From positions 2,225,001-2,289,000 of the forward strand of contig NZ_CP050137.1 in the NCBI RefSeq assembly GCF_013344685.1: DNA of 64,000 nt, in the 5' to 3' direction. The notes under the pieces were generated by a model. That model saw nothing but the letters and a program-made list of their open reading frames with translations, was not told the origin of the DNA and did not search any database. Position numbers and translations under genes: made by a program. Shown here one piece after another: positions 52,163 to 62,487 of the stretch (positions are counted from its first letter, which is position 1; the number at the start of each line of letters is the position of its first letter). Source of the stretch: Sphingomonas sp. CL5.1. GTDB lineage: Bacteria > Pseudomonadota > Alphaproteobacteria > Sphingomonadales > Sphingomonadaceae.

Positions 52163-52783
52163 TTATTTCACGAACGCGGCGCTGATCTTCAGCTTCACCT
52201 CGTCCGACACCATCGGGATGCCGTAGGCGACGCCGAACTCGCTGCGGCGCAGTGTGGTCATGGCGGTGAAGCCGACATTGTCCTTACCGCCCATCTTGCC
52301 CGCGCCGTAGAATCGGGCGTCGAGCGTCACCGGCTTCGTCACGCCGTTGAGCGTCAGGTTGCCCTCGATCCTCGCGTTCTCGCCGCTCGCCGTTACCTTC
52401 GTGGAGACGAAATGCGCGTCGGCGGGGGCGGGACCGAAGAAATCGGCCTTCGCGCCTTCCTTCGGCGCGCGGAGCAGGTGGGCGGTGAGCGCGGGATTGG
52501 TGGTCAGCACCTTGCTCACCGGGATCGTGACGTCGACCTTCGCTTCATTGGGTTTGGCCGGATCGAGCGTCAGCGTGCCGGTGGTCTCGCCGAACAGCCC
52601 GAAATAGGGCGTGAAGCCCAGGTGATCGACGGTCCATTCGATCAGCGTATGGTTGGGATCGACGGCATAGCTGCCGGCCACCACCGCGGTGGGGTTATGC
52701 GATCCCGGCGGCCCCTTCGGCGCCTGCTGCGCGACGAGCGCGGTGGAGGCGAGGGCGACGAAGGCGATTGCGGCGAAGCGCAT
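52163..52783 (-). CDS. YceI-family periplasmic lipocalin-like protein
   Basis: A 206-residue secreted protein with a YceI beta-barrel, which binds isoprenoid or other hydrophobic ligands. The signal peptide is IAFVALASTALVAQQ. Family motifs are SYAVDPNHTLIEWTVDHLGF, TVDIPVSK-like VDVTIPVSKV and FVSTKVTASGENARIEGNLT. The ATG at 52783 follows GGGAG at normal spacing; the frame extends further, but without a signal peptide there. A role in stress or acid response is only by family analogy. Confidence 0.92.
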   Translation of the reverse strand: MRFAAIAFVALASTALVAQQAPKGPPGSHNPTAVVAGSYAVDPNHTLIEWTVDHLGFTPYFGLFGETTGTLTLDPAKPNEAKVDVTIPVSKVLTTNPALTAHLLRAPKEGAKADFFGPAPADAHFVSTKVTASGENARIEGNLTLNGVTKPVTLDARFYGAGKMGGKDNVGFTAMTTLRRSEFGVAYGIPMVSDEVKLKISAAFVK

Positions 52784-52875
52784 GGCAAGGCTCCCTTTTT
52801 CGATGGAGGCCATAGAACCACAAGCGCGGCGGCGGCGAAAGCGCGCAAAATCGAAACGGCGCGTTTCGCGCGCGC

Positions 52876-53646
52876 TTATTTCACCGCGCCTTGAATCAGA
52901 TCGAACTTGATCCGCACCCAGGCGCCGATCATCGGCCGGTTGCCGACGCGCGGCGGGCGGACGAGGAATTGCCACGACGCCTGCCGCAGCGCGCGGGAAA
53001 TGCCCGATCCCGGCGTCTCGCCGATCTCGCGGCAATCCTCGACGTGATAGCGCTCGGCGGTGCGGCAGATCACCATCCCCCAGCCGGCGGTCTGTCGCGC
53101 GGGGAGATAGGTTGCCATTTCGGCATGGGTCGGCTCGCGATACCATTCGGCGTAATAGAGGTCCTCGCCGCCCGGCGCGCCGCCGGCGGCCGCGACCTGC
53201 GCGCCGTTCGGCGTGGCCTTGTCGCCCGTGTCGCCATCGGCGCTCGCGACCTGTTCGCGGGTCGGCCTGATCCGCCCGATGTCGGAGGCGGCGAAATCCG
53301 CGCGGGAGAGCATGATGACGCCGGGCAGGGTGATCGGCGGCGTCGGCGCCGATTTCGCGCGCGGCGGCGGCGCGGCATGATGCCGTTCCTCCTTCGCGAC
53401 CTTGGGCCGCTGCACGGCCACCCGCGTCTTGTTCTTCTGCTCGCCCTTCGTCTGGCTGACGTTGAAGGTGGAGAGCGGCCGCATGTCGACGATGATCGGC
53501 TTGCCGGTGATCGCGCCGACCGCGATGAGCGCCAGGACGACGAGCACGCCGACGCCCAGCGCAAGCAGCAGCGAGCCGGCGCGGCCGCGCACGCCAACTT
53601 GCGACTGGTACGACGATGAACGGTAGGACGCCGTACTGAGAATCAC
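52876..53646 (-). CDS. Membrane-anchored TonB-like protein
   Basis: A 256-residue protein with a short cytoplasmic N-terminus, one transmembrane helix (~27-46, LLLALGVGVLVVLALIAVGA), a Lys/Pro-rich periplasmic linker (~70-110) and a folded C-terminal domain (~165-256). The last part (CREIGETPGSGISRALRQAS, then RPPRVGNRPMIGAWVRIKF) resembles TonB C-terminal domains, though ExbB/ExbD genes are absent nearby. The GTG at 53646 is the reported start, but it lies inside a strong hairpin (53645-53674) and lacks a clear ribosome site, so the true start is uncertain. Confidence 0.65.
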   Translation of the reverse strand: MILSTASYRSSSYQSQVGVRGRAGSLLLALGVGVLVVLALIAVGAITGKPIIVDMRPLSTFNVSQTKGEQKNKTRVAVQRPKVAKEERHHAAPPPRAKSAPTPPITLPGVIMLSRADFAASDIGRIRPTREQVASADGDTGDKATPNGAQVAAAGGAPGGEDLYYAEWYREPTHAEMATYLPARQTAGWGMVICRTAERYHVEDCREIGETPGSGISRALRQASWQFLVRPPRVGNRPMIGAWVRIKFDLIQGAVK

Positions 53647-53674
53647 GCCCCCGCCTCTAGAGAGGCGAGGGCGT
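53645..53674 (-). terminator. Hairpin after ilvC
   Basis: CGCCTCT (53652-53658) pairs with AGAGGCG (53661-53667) across a 2-base loop; after one mismatch ACGCCC (53645-53650) pairs with GGGCGT (53669-53674), a 13-bp hairpin overall. It lies 66 bases after the ilvC stop. No T run follows. It overlaps the assumed start of the TonB-like gene. Confidence 0.5.
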
Positions 53675-53739
53675 TAATGCACCAGCGATCGAACACGGTT
53701 CGTCGCGGATTTCGGATTACGGGTGGATTACGGCGCGGA

Positions 53740-55330
<1,591 letters not shown>

Positions 55331-55392
55331 GTCGTTATCCCGGCGGGTGCCGGAATCTCCCTGGAATAGAGCAATCTGGCAGCGGTCGAGAA

Positions 55393-57153
55393 TCAGACGA
55401 GCGCCTTCGCCTCGTCGTTCATGGTGCCCGAAACCTCGTTGGCCTGAAGGATCATCTCGGTATGCGCCGCGCCGCTCGGGATCATCGGGAAGCAATTGGC
55501 GAGCTTCGCCACCATGCAATCGACCATCACCGGCCCGTCATGCGCCAGCATCTCCGCGATGCCGCTCTCGAGCTGGTCGGGCCGCTCGATGCGGATGCCC
55601 TTCCAGCCGTATGCCTCCGCCAGCTTCACGAAATCGGGCAAAGCGTCCGAATAGCTTTCGGCATAGCGGCTCTCATAGGTCAGCTCCTGCCACTGGCGGA
55701 CCATGCCCATATATTCGTTGTTGAGGATGAACACCTTCACCGGCAGGCGATATTGCGTCGCCGTGCCCAGTTCCTGGATGTTCATCTGGATCGAGGCCTC
55801 GCCGGCGATGTCGATCACCAGCGCCTTCGGGTTGCCGAGCTGCGCGCCGATCGCGGCGGGCAGGCCGTAGCCCATCGTGCCGAGGCCGCCCGATGTGAGC
55901 CATTTGTTCGGGCTTTCGAAGCCGAAATGCTGCGCGGCCCACATCTGGTGCTGGCCGACCTCCGTGGTGATGATCGGTGCCTTGGCATGGGTGGCCTCCC
56001 ACAGCGCCTTGATCGCGCGCTGCGGCATGATCGCGCCCTGAAAACCGTTCGGGCCGTCTTCCGGGAAATCGAGGCTCTTCACCGCGCGCCAGCCGTCGAT
56101 CCGCCGCCACCATTCGGCGATGTCGGGCTTCGGGTGCTGGCGCGACTTCCAGATGCGGATCATGTCCTCCATCGCGTGCCCCGCGTCGGCAAGGATGGGC
56201 AGGTCGATGCGCACCGTCTTGTTCATCGAGGAACGATCGATGTCGATATGCACCTTGCGGCTGTTCGGGCTGAAGGCGTCGAGCCGGCCGGTCACGCGAT
56301 CGTCGAACCGCGCGCCGATCGCGACGATCAGGTCGGCCTGGTTCATCGCCATATTGGCTTCATAGGTGCCGTGCATCCCCAGCATCCCCAGCCATTGCTC
56401 GCTGGATGCGGGGAAGGCGCCAAGGCCCATCAGCGTCGAGGTGACCGGCGCGCCGGTGATCTTCGCCAGCTCGCGCAGCAACTGGCTGGCGCCGGGGCCG
56501 GAGTTGATGACGCCGCCGCCGGTATAGAAGATCGGCCGTTCGGCCGCCGCCAGCATGTCCACCACCTGTTCGATCTCGCGACGGTCGGCCTTCACCGGCG
56601 GGCGATAGCTCGTGTGCTGGATCGGACCGGGCTTGCTGTAGGCGGCGGTGGCGACCTGCACGTCCTTGGGGATGTCGACCACCACCGGGCCGGGGCGGCC
56701 GGAGGTGGCGATATGGAATGCCTCATGGATGATCGGGCCGAGCCGCGCCGGGTCCTTCACCAGATAATTATGCTTGGTGCAGTGGCGCGTGATGCCGACC
56801 GTGTCCGCCTCCTGGAAGGCGTCCGAGCCGATCAGGTGCGTCGCCACCTGCCCGGTGATGACGACCATCGGGATCGAATCCATCAGCGCGTCGGTGATGC
56901 CCGTCACCGCGTTCGTCGCGCCGGGGCCGGAGGTGACGAGCACCACGCCCGGCTTGCCGGTGGAGCGGGCATAGCCCTCCGCCGCATGGGTCGCCGCCTG
57001 TTCGTGGCGGACGAGGATGTGGCGGATGCGCCCGGCGCGGAAAATCGCGTCGTAGATCGGAAGTACCGCGCCCCCCGGATAGCCGAAGATGACTTCCACG
57101 CCGAGATCGCACAGCGCCTCGACCAGGATGTCTGCTCCGCTCTTCTCGGTCAC
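55393..57153 (-). CDS. ilvB: Acetolactate synthase, large catalytic subunit
   Basis: A 586-residue thiamine-diphosphate enzyme condensing pyruvate with pyruvate or 2-ketobutyrate. The cofactor-activating Glu is in RHEQAATHAAEGYARSTG. FAD and ThDP regions follow, and GEASIQMNIQELGTATQYRL is part of the metal/ThDP signature. The start chosen is GTG at 57153, eight bases after AGGAG (57166-57162) and giving the family-typical beginning VTEKSGADILVEAL; a GTG at 57162 overlaps the ribosome site itself. It heads ilvB-ilvN-ilvC and follows miaA by 78 bases. Confidence 0.96.
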   Translation of the reverse strand: MTEKSGADILVEALCDLGVEVIFGYPGGAVLPIYDAIFRAGRIRHILVRHEQAATHAAEGYARSTGKPGVVLVTSGPGATNAVTGITDALMDSIPMVVITGQVATHLIGSDAFQEADTVGITRHCTKHNYLVKDPARLGPIIHEAFHIATSGRPGPVVVDIPKDVQVATAAYSKPGPIQHTSYRPPVKADRREIEQVVDMLAAAERPIFYTGGGVINSGPGASQLLRELAKITGAPVTSTLMGLGAFPASSEQWLGMLGMHGTYEANMAMNQADLIVAIGARFDDRVTGRLDAFSPNSRKVHIDIDRSSMNKTVRIDLPILADAGHAMEDMIRIWKSRQHPKPDIAEWWRRIDGWRAVKSLDFPEDGPNGFQGAIMPQRAIKALWEATHAKAPIITTEVGQHQMWAAQHFGFESPNKWLTSGGLGTMGYGLPAAIGAQLGNPKALVIDIAGEASIQMNIQELGTATQYRLPVKVFILNNEYMGMVRQWQELTYESRYAESYSDALPDFVKLAEAYGWKGIRIERPDQLESGIAEMLAHDGPVMVDCMVAKLANCFPMIPSGAAHTEMILQANEVSGTMNDEAKALV

Positions 57154-57231
57154 GTCGGTCACTCCTCTTTCATGCTGCGCCGGCGAATAGCCCAGGCGGA
57201 TGGTGGGCGCTAGGGCATCGAAAATTACTCG

Positions 57232-58158
57232 TCAAGGCTTAATGTTGAAATATTCTTTCAAATTGCCTTCTGGTACCTGCGCAATGCATGGCCAGTCCGG
57301 CGGGGGCTGGTGGTGGAACCAGGTATATTGCCGCTTGGCATAGCGGCGGGTGGCGAGTTGCGCGGCGGCGAGCGCTTCCTCGCGGGACAGCGCGCCGGCA
57401 AGCATCGCGGCGATTTCCGGCACGCCGATCGCGCGGCGTACCGGTGCGTCGGCGGGCAGGTCGCGGCGCGCCATCAACGCCGCGACTTCCTCCACCGCGC
57501 CGCCTTCGAACATCGCGACGAGCCGCGCGTCGCAGCGCGCGACGAGTTTGGCGCGATCGGGCAGCAGGATCAGCGGGCGAAGGTCGATCGCGTCGCCGAT
57601 CCCGCCGCTCCGCTCGGCCTGCCATTCGGCCAGCCTCCGTCCGGTCGAGCGCGCCACCTCCAGCGCGCGCGCCACCCGCGTCGTGTCGCCGGGATTGAGC
57701 CGCGCGGCGGCGGCCGGGTCCTCGCGGGAGAGGGCGTCATATGCCTCCGCCACCGGCATCGCGCGGATCGCGGCGCGGATCGCGGGGTCGATCTCCGGCA
57801 CCGGGGCGATGCCGTCGATCAGCGTGCGCAGGTACAGCCCGGTCCCGCCGACCAGCACCGGCAACCGCCCCGCCGTATGCGCCGCCGCGATCTCCCGCTT
57901 CGCGTCGGCCGCCCATTGCGCGGCGGAGCACGGAGTTGCGCCGTCGAGATAGCCGAAAAGCTGGTGCGGCACGCGCGCCTCGTCGGCGGCATCGGGGCGG
58001 GCGGAAAGGATGCGCAGGTCGCGATAGACCTGGCTGGCGTCGGCGTTGATGACCACGCCGTCCGCCTGCCCGGCCAGCGCGATCGCGAGCGCGGACTTGC
58101 CGCTGGCCGTCGGCCCTGCGATGAGCGCGACCTTCTGGAGGGAGGCGGGTTTGTTCAC
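57232..58158 (-). CDS. miaA: tRNA dimethylallyltransferase
   Basis: A 308-residue enzyme adding an isoprenyl group to A37 of tRNAs that read U-starting codons. The P-loop GPTASGKS (15-22), [12 protein letters not shown] and the conserved PHQLFGYLD are present. The C-terminal [11 protein letters not shown] is the family's tRNA-binding end. The start is GTG at 58158; it overlaps the divergent serB start by eight bases. A longer frame reaches 58284, but only within serB coding sequence. ilvB follows on the same strand. Confidence 0.93.
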   Translation of the reverse strand: MNKPASLQKVALIAGPTASGKSALAIALAGQADGVVINADASQVYRDLRILSARPDAADEARVPHQLFGYLDGATPCSAAQWAADAKREIAAAHTAGRLPVLVGGTGLYLRTLIDGIAPVPEIDPAIRAAIRAMPVAEAYDALSREDPAAAARLNPGDTTRVARALEVARSTGRRLAEWQAERSGGIGDAIDLRPLILLPDRAKLVARCDARLVAMFEGGAVEEVAALMARRDLPADAPVRRAIGVPEIAAMLAGALSREEALAAAQLATRRYAKRQYTWFHHQPPPDWPCIAQVPEGNLKEYFNIKP

Positions 58159-59032
58159 GGCGACGCTGATAGCAACGGGGCGGCTCGACGCCCACATCCT
58201 CTCGGACGCGGTCGCGCGCCTCGCCGCCGCCGGTTGCGCGCCGGGCGATCCGGCATGGCTCGACGAGGGCGATGCGGCGGACATTCCCTTCGGCGACGCG
58301 CCCGCCGCCGCGCGGGCGGCGCTGGAAGGAGCGTTCGATCAGGTCGATCTCGTCGTCCAGCCAGTCGCCGGCCGCGAGAAGAAGCTGCTCGTCGCCGACA
58401 TGGATTCGACCATGATCACCGTCGAGTGCATTGACGAACTGGCCGATTACGCCGGGATCAAGCCGCGCATCGCGGAGATCACCGAGGCTGCGATGCGCGG
58501 CGAGCTCGATTTCGCGCAGGCGCTCGACGCGCGGGTCGCGCTGCTGCGCGATCTCGGCGCGGACGCGATCGACCGCTGCCGCGCGGAGCGGGTGCGGATC
58601 ATGCCGGGCGCGGAGGCGCTGGTGCGGACGATGCGCGCGCGCGGGGCGACCGCCGTGCTCGTCTCGGGCGGCTTCACCGCCTTCGCCGAACCGGTTGGGG
58701 AGGCGATCGGCTTCGACCGCGTGATCGCCAACCGGCTTCACGTCGCCGGGGACCGGCTGGCCGGCACCGTCGCCAAGCCGATCGTTGATTCATCCACCAA
58801 GGAGCGCACGCTGCGCGAGGCGCGCGCGGAACTTGGCCTGACCGACGCGGAGACGCTGGCGGTGGGCGACGGCGCGAACGACCTCGCGATGATCGGCATC
58901 GCCGGGCTGGGCGTCGCCTATCACGCCAAGCCGATCGTGGCCGCCGCCGCCGCCGCGCGGATCGACCACGGCGATCTCACCGCGCTGCTATGGGCGCAGG
59001 GGATCGCGCGCAAGGATTGGGTGGCGGCATAA
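58151..59032 (+). CDS. serB: Phosphoserine phosphatase
   Basis: A 293-residue HAD-family enzyme making serine from phosphoserine. The catalytic motif DMDST is at residues 83-87, motif II is VSGGFTAF, and motif [16 protein letters not shown] follows. The first ~80 residues form a degenerate ACT-like domain. The start is TTG at 58151, after GGAGGGAGG (58137-58145). This means serB and miaA are divergent with starts overlapping, both at non-ATG codons. Confidence 0.93.
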   Translation: MFTATLIATGRLDAHILSDAVARLAAAGCAPGDPAWLDEGDAADIPFGDAPAAARAALEGAFDQVDLVVQPVAGREKKLLVADMDSTMITVECIDELADYAGIKPRIAEITEAAMRGELDFAQALDARVALLRDLGADAIDRCRAERVRIMPGAEALVRTMRARGATAVLVSGGFTAFAEPVGEAIGFDRVIANRLHVAGDRLAGTVAKPIVDSSTKERTLREARAELGLTDAETLAVGDGANDLAMIGIAGLGVAYHAKPIVAAAAAARIDHGDLTALLWAQGIARKDWVAA

Positions 59033-59041
59033 CGACGCCTG

Positions 59042-59965
59042 TCAGGTGGTGAACACCGCGTTCCGTCTCGGCCGCTCGTCGACGTGCAGGCTGAAGACGT
59101 CCGGCCGCGCATAGTGGCCCGCCACGTCCAGGTCGTAGCGCGCGCGGATCAGGTCGCCGGTGTCGATCTCCGCGACGAGCAGCCCGGTCTCGCGCTCCAG
59201 CGGCCCGGCCAGCACGTCGCCGAGCGGCCCGACGATCATGCTGCCGCCGCCGATCAGCGGCCGGTCGGCATCCCAATGCTCGATCTGCGTGCCCAGCTCG
59301 GCCGGGGTGGGCTGGACCTGACAGCAGCTCACGACGAAGCAGCGCCCCTCATGCGCGATATGCCGCATCGAACTGCGCCAGATATCGCGCTCGTCCACCG
59401 TGGGCGCGCACCAGATCTCCACGCCTTTCGCGTACATCGCGGCGCGGAACAGTGGCATGTGGTTTTCCCAGCAGATCGCCGCGCCGAGCTTGCCCGCGTC
59501 GCTATCCACCACCGGCATGGTCGAGCCGTCGCCCTGCGCCCAGATCAGCCGCTCCGTGCCGGTGGGCATCAGCTTGCGATGCTTCGCCACCACGCCCTCG
59601 CCGGGGCGGATGAAGACGGCGGTGCAGAACAGCGAGGAGCCGGCGCGCTCGATCACGCCGAGCACCAGGGTCGCGCCGGTGCGGGTGCTGAGGTCGGCCA
59701 GCTCGGCAAGCTCGGGTCCGTCGAGATCGACGGCATTGTCGTGGTAGCGGGCGAAGTCCTCGCGCCCCTCGGGCAGGCGATAGCCCAGCCGCGTGCCGAA
59801 ACTCGCGCCCTTGGGATAGCCGCCCAGCAATGCTTCCGGCATCACCACCAGCGTCGCGCCGGATGCCGCGATCCGCTCCTCGAAGGCGAGGATGTTGCGC
59901 AGCGTGGCGGCCTTGCCGGCATAGTCGGAGCCGATCTGGAGCGCGGCGACGGTGACGTTGCTCAT
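59042..59965 (-). CDS. Nitrilase
   Basis: A 307-residue enzyme of the nitrilase superfamily with the complete Glu-Lys-Cys triad: Glu in [13 protein letters not shown], Lys in [14 protein letters not shown], and Cys in [13 protein letters not shown]. The WENHMPL neighbourhood and length point to a true nitrilase (arylacetonitrile or similar) rather than an amidase. The ATG at 59965 begins [12 protein letters not shown]. It converges on serB, with nine bases between stops. Substrate unknown. Confidence 0.92.
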   Translation of the reverse strand: MSNVTVAALQIGSDYAGKAATLRNILAFEERIAASGATLVVMPEALLGGYPKGASFGTRLGYRLPEGREDFARYHDNAVDLDGPELAELADLSTRTGATLVLGVIERAGSSLFCTAVFIRPGEGVVAKHRKLMPTGTERLIWAQGDGSTMPVVDSDAGKLGAAICWENHMPLFRAAMYAKGVEIWCAPTVDERDIWRSSMRHIAHEGRCFVVSCCQVQPTPAELGTQIEHWDADRPLIGGGSMIVGPLGDVLAGPLERETGLLVAEIDTGDLIRARYDLDVAGHYARPDVFSLHVDERPRRNAVFTT

Positions 59966-59989
59966 CGCGCGGCCATAGGACGCAACTAG

Positions 59990-61021
59990 CTAGGGCGCCA
60001 CCACCACGCATTGCACGCCGGCCTTGCCGCACGCCGCCTGCGCCGCCGCGCGGCTGGCGAAGCCGCTTGCCTGCACCTTGGTGATGTCGCCCGTCTTTAC
60101 GTAATTCACGCGGCCGCCGGTTTTGCCGCCGACCTTGCCCCACAGGGCATGGGCGTTGTTCTCGTCGCGGAAGGCGCCGAGCTGGATGCGCCAGTTGCCG
60201 CTCGCCGCCGTGGCGGGGGCAGGCGCGGGCTTCGTCTCTTTCGGCTTCGCCTCCTTAGGTCTGGCCGGCGCAGGCTCCGCCCTGGCTACCTTCTCCGGTT
60301 TTGGCGCGGGAGCCGGCGCGGCCTTCCCGTGTCCCGGCACCGGGTAGCTCGCCCCTGCCGCCTTCGCTGGCGGCGGCGGCGCGGGCAGGTTCAGCGCGGC
60401 GGCGCGTTGCGGTGGCTCAGACGCCGGCAGCGGAGAGGTGGCGGCGGCGAGGCGGGCGGCGCGCCCGTCGGCCTCGATCCGCTTCGCCATCGCGAGGCCC
60501 TGCTGGCGCTGCTCGGGCGTGATATACTGGTCCATCTGCGCCAGCGTCTGCGCCGCCTGCGACAATCCCTGCTCCTGCGAGCGCGAGACCAGCGCGAAAG
60601 CGCGCGCCCAATCCTTCGCCACCGCATCGCCGTTGAACAGCATCGTGCCCAGCACCAGTTCGGTGCGCTTCTCATCGCGCGCCACGGACTTTTCGAGCCA
60701 CGGCAGCGCCTCGGCCTTGTGCCCTTCCTGGAACAGGATCAGCGCGTAATTGTCCTCCGCCTGCGCATGGCCCTTCATCGCGGCCTTGTGGAACCATTCG
60801 GTCGCCTGCCCGATATCGGTCGGCACGCCGCGTCCCAGCTTATAGGCCTGCCCCATGTTGAACTGCGCGTCCGGGTCGCCGTCGATCGCCGGCTTGCGCC
60901 ATTCGGCGACGGCCTTGCCGTAATCGCCGCGACTCCACGCATCGACGCCGGCCTTCACGTCCGCCGTCGCCGGCCCGGCCATCGCGATCAGCGCCAGCGC
61001 GCCGAGATACGCCACCTTCAT
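59990..61021 (-). CDS. Sel1-repeat and SPOR-domain exported protein
   Basis: A 343-residue exported protein. The signal peptide ends AGPATA, and Sel1/TPR-like repeats cover ~25-175 (DAQFNMGQAYKLGRGVPTDI, AEDNYALILFQEGHKAEALP). A Pro/Ala/Lys-rich linker spans ~215-275, and a C-terminal SPOR domain (~270-343) has GNWRIQLGAFRDENNAHALW. SPOR domains bind denuded glycan at division sites in the periplasm. GGGGAG precedes the ATG at 61021. It is divergent from the ParA-SPOR genes across a 203-base gap. Confidence 0.88.
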   Translation of the reverse strand: MKVAYLGALALIAMAGPATADVKAGVDAWSRGDYGKAVAEWRKPAIDGDPDAQFNMGQAYKLGRGVPTDIGQATEWFHKAAMKGHAQAEDNYALILFQEGHKAEALPWLEKSVARDEKRTELVLGTMLFNGDAVAKDWARAFALVSRSQEQGLSQAAQTLAQMDQYITPEQRQQGLAMAKRIEADGRAARLAAATSPLPASEPPQRAAALNLPAPPPPAKAAGASYPVPGHGKAAPAPAPKPEKVARAEPAPARPKEAKPKETKPAPAPATAASGNWRIQLGAFRDENNAHALWGKVGGKTGGRVNYVKTGDITKVQASGFASRAAAQAACGKAGVQCVVVAP

Positions 61022-61224
61022 CGCCAAGCTCCCCGTCCCGTGATGTTCCGATACCATGCCCGAAGGCATAACAGGCGGCAATTAACCATTCCTTCCCGCC
61101 GAAGCCGCGACGGATCGGGCACCGGCGGGGGCGAGAGGATAACGGTGTTGCTGCCGCGCCATTTACCTTTCCTTATCCTGCCGCATGGCATCTCCATCCG
61201 CGAACAGGCGGATTTGAGGGATTC

Positions 61225-61941
61225 ATGCGCGTTCTCGCAATGGCATCGCAAAAGGGAGGGTCGGGAAAGACGACCTTGTCCGGCCATCTCGCCGTGCAGG
61301 CGCAGCTTGCCGGCGCCGGTCCGGTCGTGCTGATCGACATCGATCCGCAAGGCTCGCTGGCGGACTGGTGGAACGAGCGGACGGCGGAATATCCCGCCTT
61401 CGCGCAGACCACCGTCGCGCGGCTCGCGGCCGATCTGGAGGTGCTGCGGCAGCAGGGCTTCAAGCTCGCCGTGATCGACACGCCGCCCGCGATCACCATG
61501 GCGATCCAGAGCGTGATCCAGGTGGCCGAGCTGATCGTCATCCCGACTCGCCCCAGCCCGCATGACCTGCGCGCGGTGGGCGCCACGGTCGATTTGTGCG
61601 AGCGCGCGGGCAAGCCGCTGATCTTCGTGGTCAATGCCGCCACGCCCAAGGCGCGGATCACCAGCGAGGCGGCGGTCGCGCTGTCGCAGCATGGCACTGT
61701 CGCGCCGGTCACGATCCACCAGCGCACCGATTTCGCCGCCTCGATGATCGATGGCCGCACGGTGATGGAGACCGAGCCGAACGGCCGTTCCGCCGGGGAG
61801 GTCCGCGCATTGTGGGATTATATCTCGGATCGGCTGGAGAAGAATTTCCGCCGCACCGTTTTCGCCGCGCCCGGCGCGGCCAACGGCTTCGCGGTGCCGC
61901 GCCCGGCTTCGGCCGGCTTCGGCCGGCGGGTGGTGGGCTGA
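61225..61941 (+). CDS. Orphan ParA-family ATPase
   Basis: A 238-residue ParA/MinD-type ATPase with the deviant Walker A motif KGGSGKTT (residues ~10-17), Walker A' region LIDIDPQGSLADWW and Walker B-like VIDTPPA. There is no ParB gene beside it, and the next gene is a small protein with a DNA-binding-like C-terminus. Such orphan ParAs position protein clusters or polar structures on the nucleoid rather than segregating chromosomes; this is inference. The ATG at 61225 starts two bases after a long divergent gap. Confidence 0.9.
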   Translation: MRVLAMASQKGGSGKTTLSGHLAVQAQLAGAGPVVLIDIDPQGSLADWWNERTAEYPAFAQTTVARLAADLEVLRQQGFKLAVIDTPPAITMAIQSVIQVAELIVIPTRPSPHDLRAVGATVDLCERAGKPLIFVVNAATPKARITSEAAVALSQHGTVAPVTIHQRTDFAASMIDGRTVMETEPNGRSAGEVRALWDYISDRLEKNFRRTVFAAPGAANGFAVPRPASAGFGRRVVG

Positions 61942-61943
61942 CG

Positions 61944-62465
61944 ATGGGCGCGCCGAAACCGCTTGCCTCGCTGTCGTCGGGGCTGCTCGCGCGCAAGGGA
62001 CAGGCCCGTCCCGCGATGCGTCCGCAGGGATTCGCCAGCCTTGCCGGGCTGTCCAGCGCGGGCGAGGATCTCGGCTGGAACGACATGGGCGAGCCGGCCG
62101 CCGCCGTGCCGCCGGTGCTCGTCGAGCGCGAGGCGCTGCACGAGGTGATCGCCACGCAGCCCGAGCCGGAACCGGTGGTCGCCGAGGCGCCCGCCCGCGC
62201 GCCGGTCGCGCTGATGCCGCTGCCGCCCGCGATCGACGTGTCGGTGGCGACCGCCGCGCGCATCCGGCGCGAGACGGCGCATCGTCGCAAGGCCGCCTTC
62301 ACGCTGCGGATGGACGAGGAGCGCCACCTGCGGCTGCGACTCGCTTCCGCGACACGCAATCGTTCGGCACAGCAACTCGTCACCGAGGCGCTGGATGCCT
62401 TCATCGCCACCTTGCCGGAAGTGGAGACGCTCGTCGCGCAGCTCCCGCCGCGCAAACGGCGCTGA
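61944..62465 (+). CDS. ParA partner protein with ribbon-helix-helix-like C-terminus
   Basis: A 173-residue protein of no named family. The first ~115 residues are Pro/Ala-rich and probably disordered. The C-terminal ~55 (KAAFTLRMDEERHLRLRLAS, then RNRSAQQLVTEALDAFIATL) look like a ribbon-helix-helix domain: a short strand, a polar helix and a second helix. It starts two bases after the parA stop, so it is probably the ParA partner that stimulates its ATPase or links it to cargo or DNA. A DNA target is not known. Confidence 0.78.
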   Translation: MGAPKPLASLSSGLLARKGQARPAMRPQGFASLAGLSSAGEDLGWNDMGEPAAAVPPVLVEREALHEVIATQPEPEPVVAEAPARAPVALMPLPPAIDVSVATAARIRRETAHRRKAAFTLRMDEERHLRLRLASATRNRSAQQLVTEALDAFIATLPEVETLVAQLPPRKRR

Positions 62466-62487
62466 TCGGGGTAATGGGGAAATGGTC

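Noticed and set aside
57154..57231. Attenuator leader peptide before ilvB
   Set aside because: No short frame rich in Val, Ile or Leu codons and no strong alternative hairpins are visible in this 78-base gap.
61225..62465. ParA and its neighbour as a chromosome or plasmid partition locus with origin
   Set aside because: No ParB HTH domain, no parS-like palindrome or DnaA-box cluster, and the neighbouring genes are envelope proteins.
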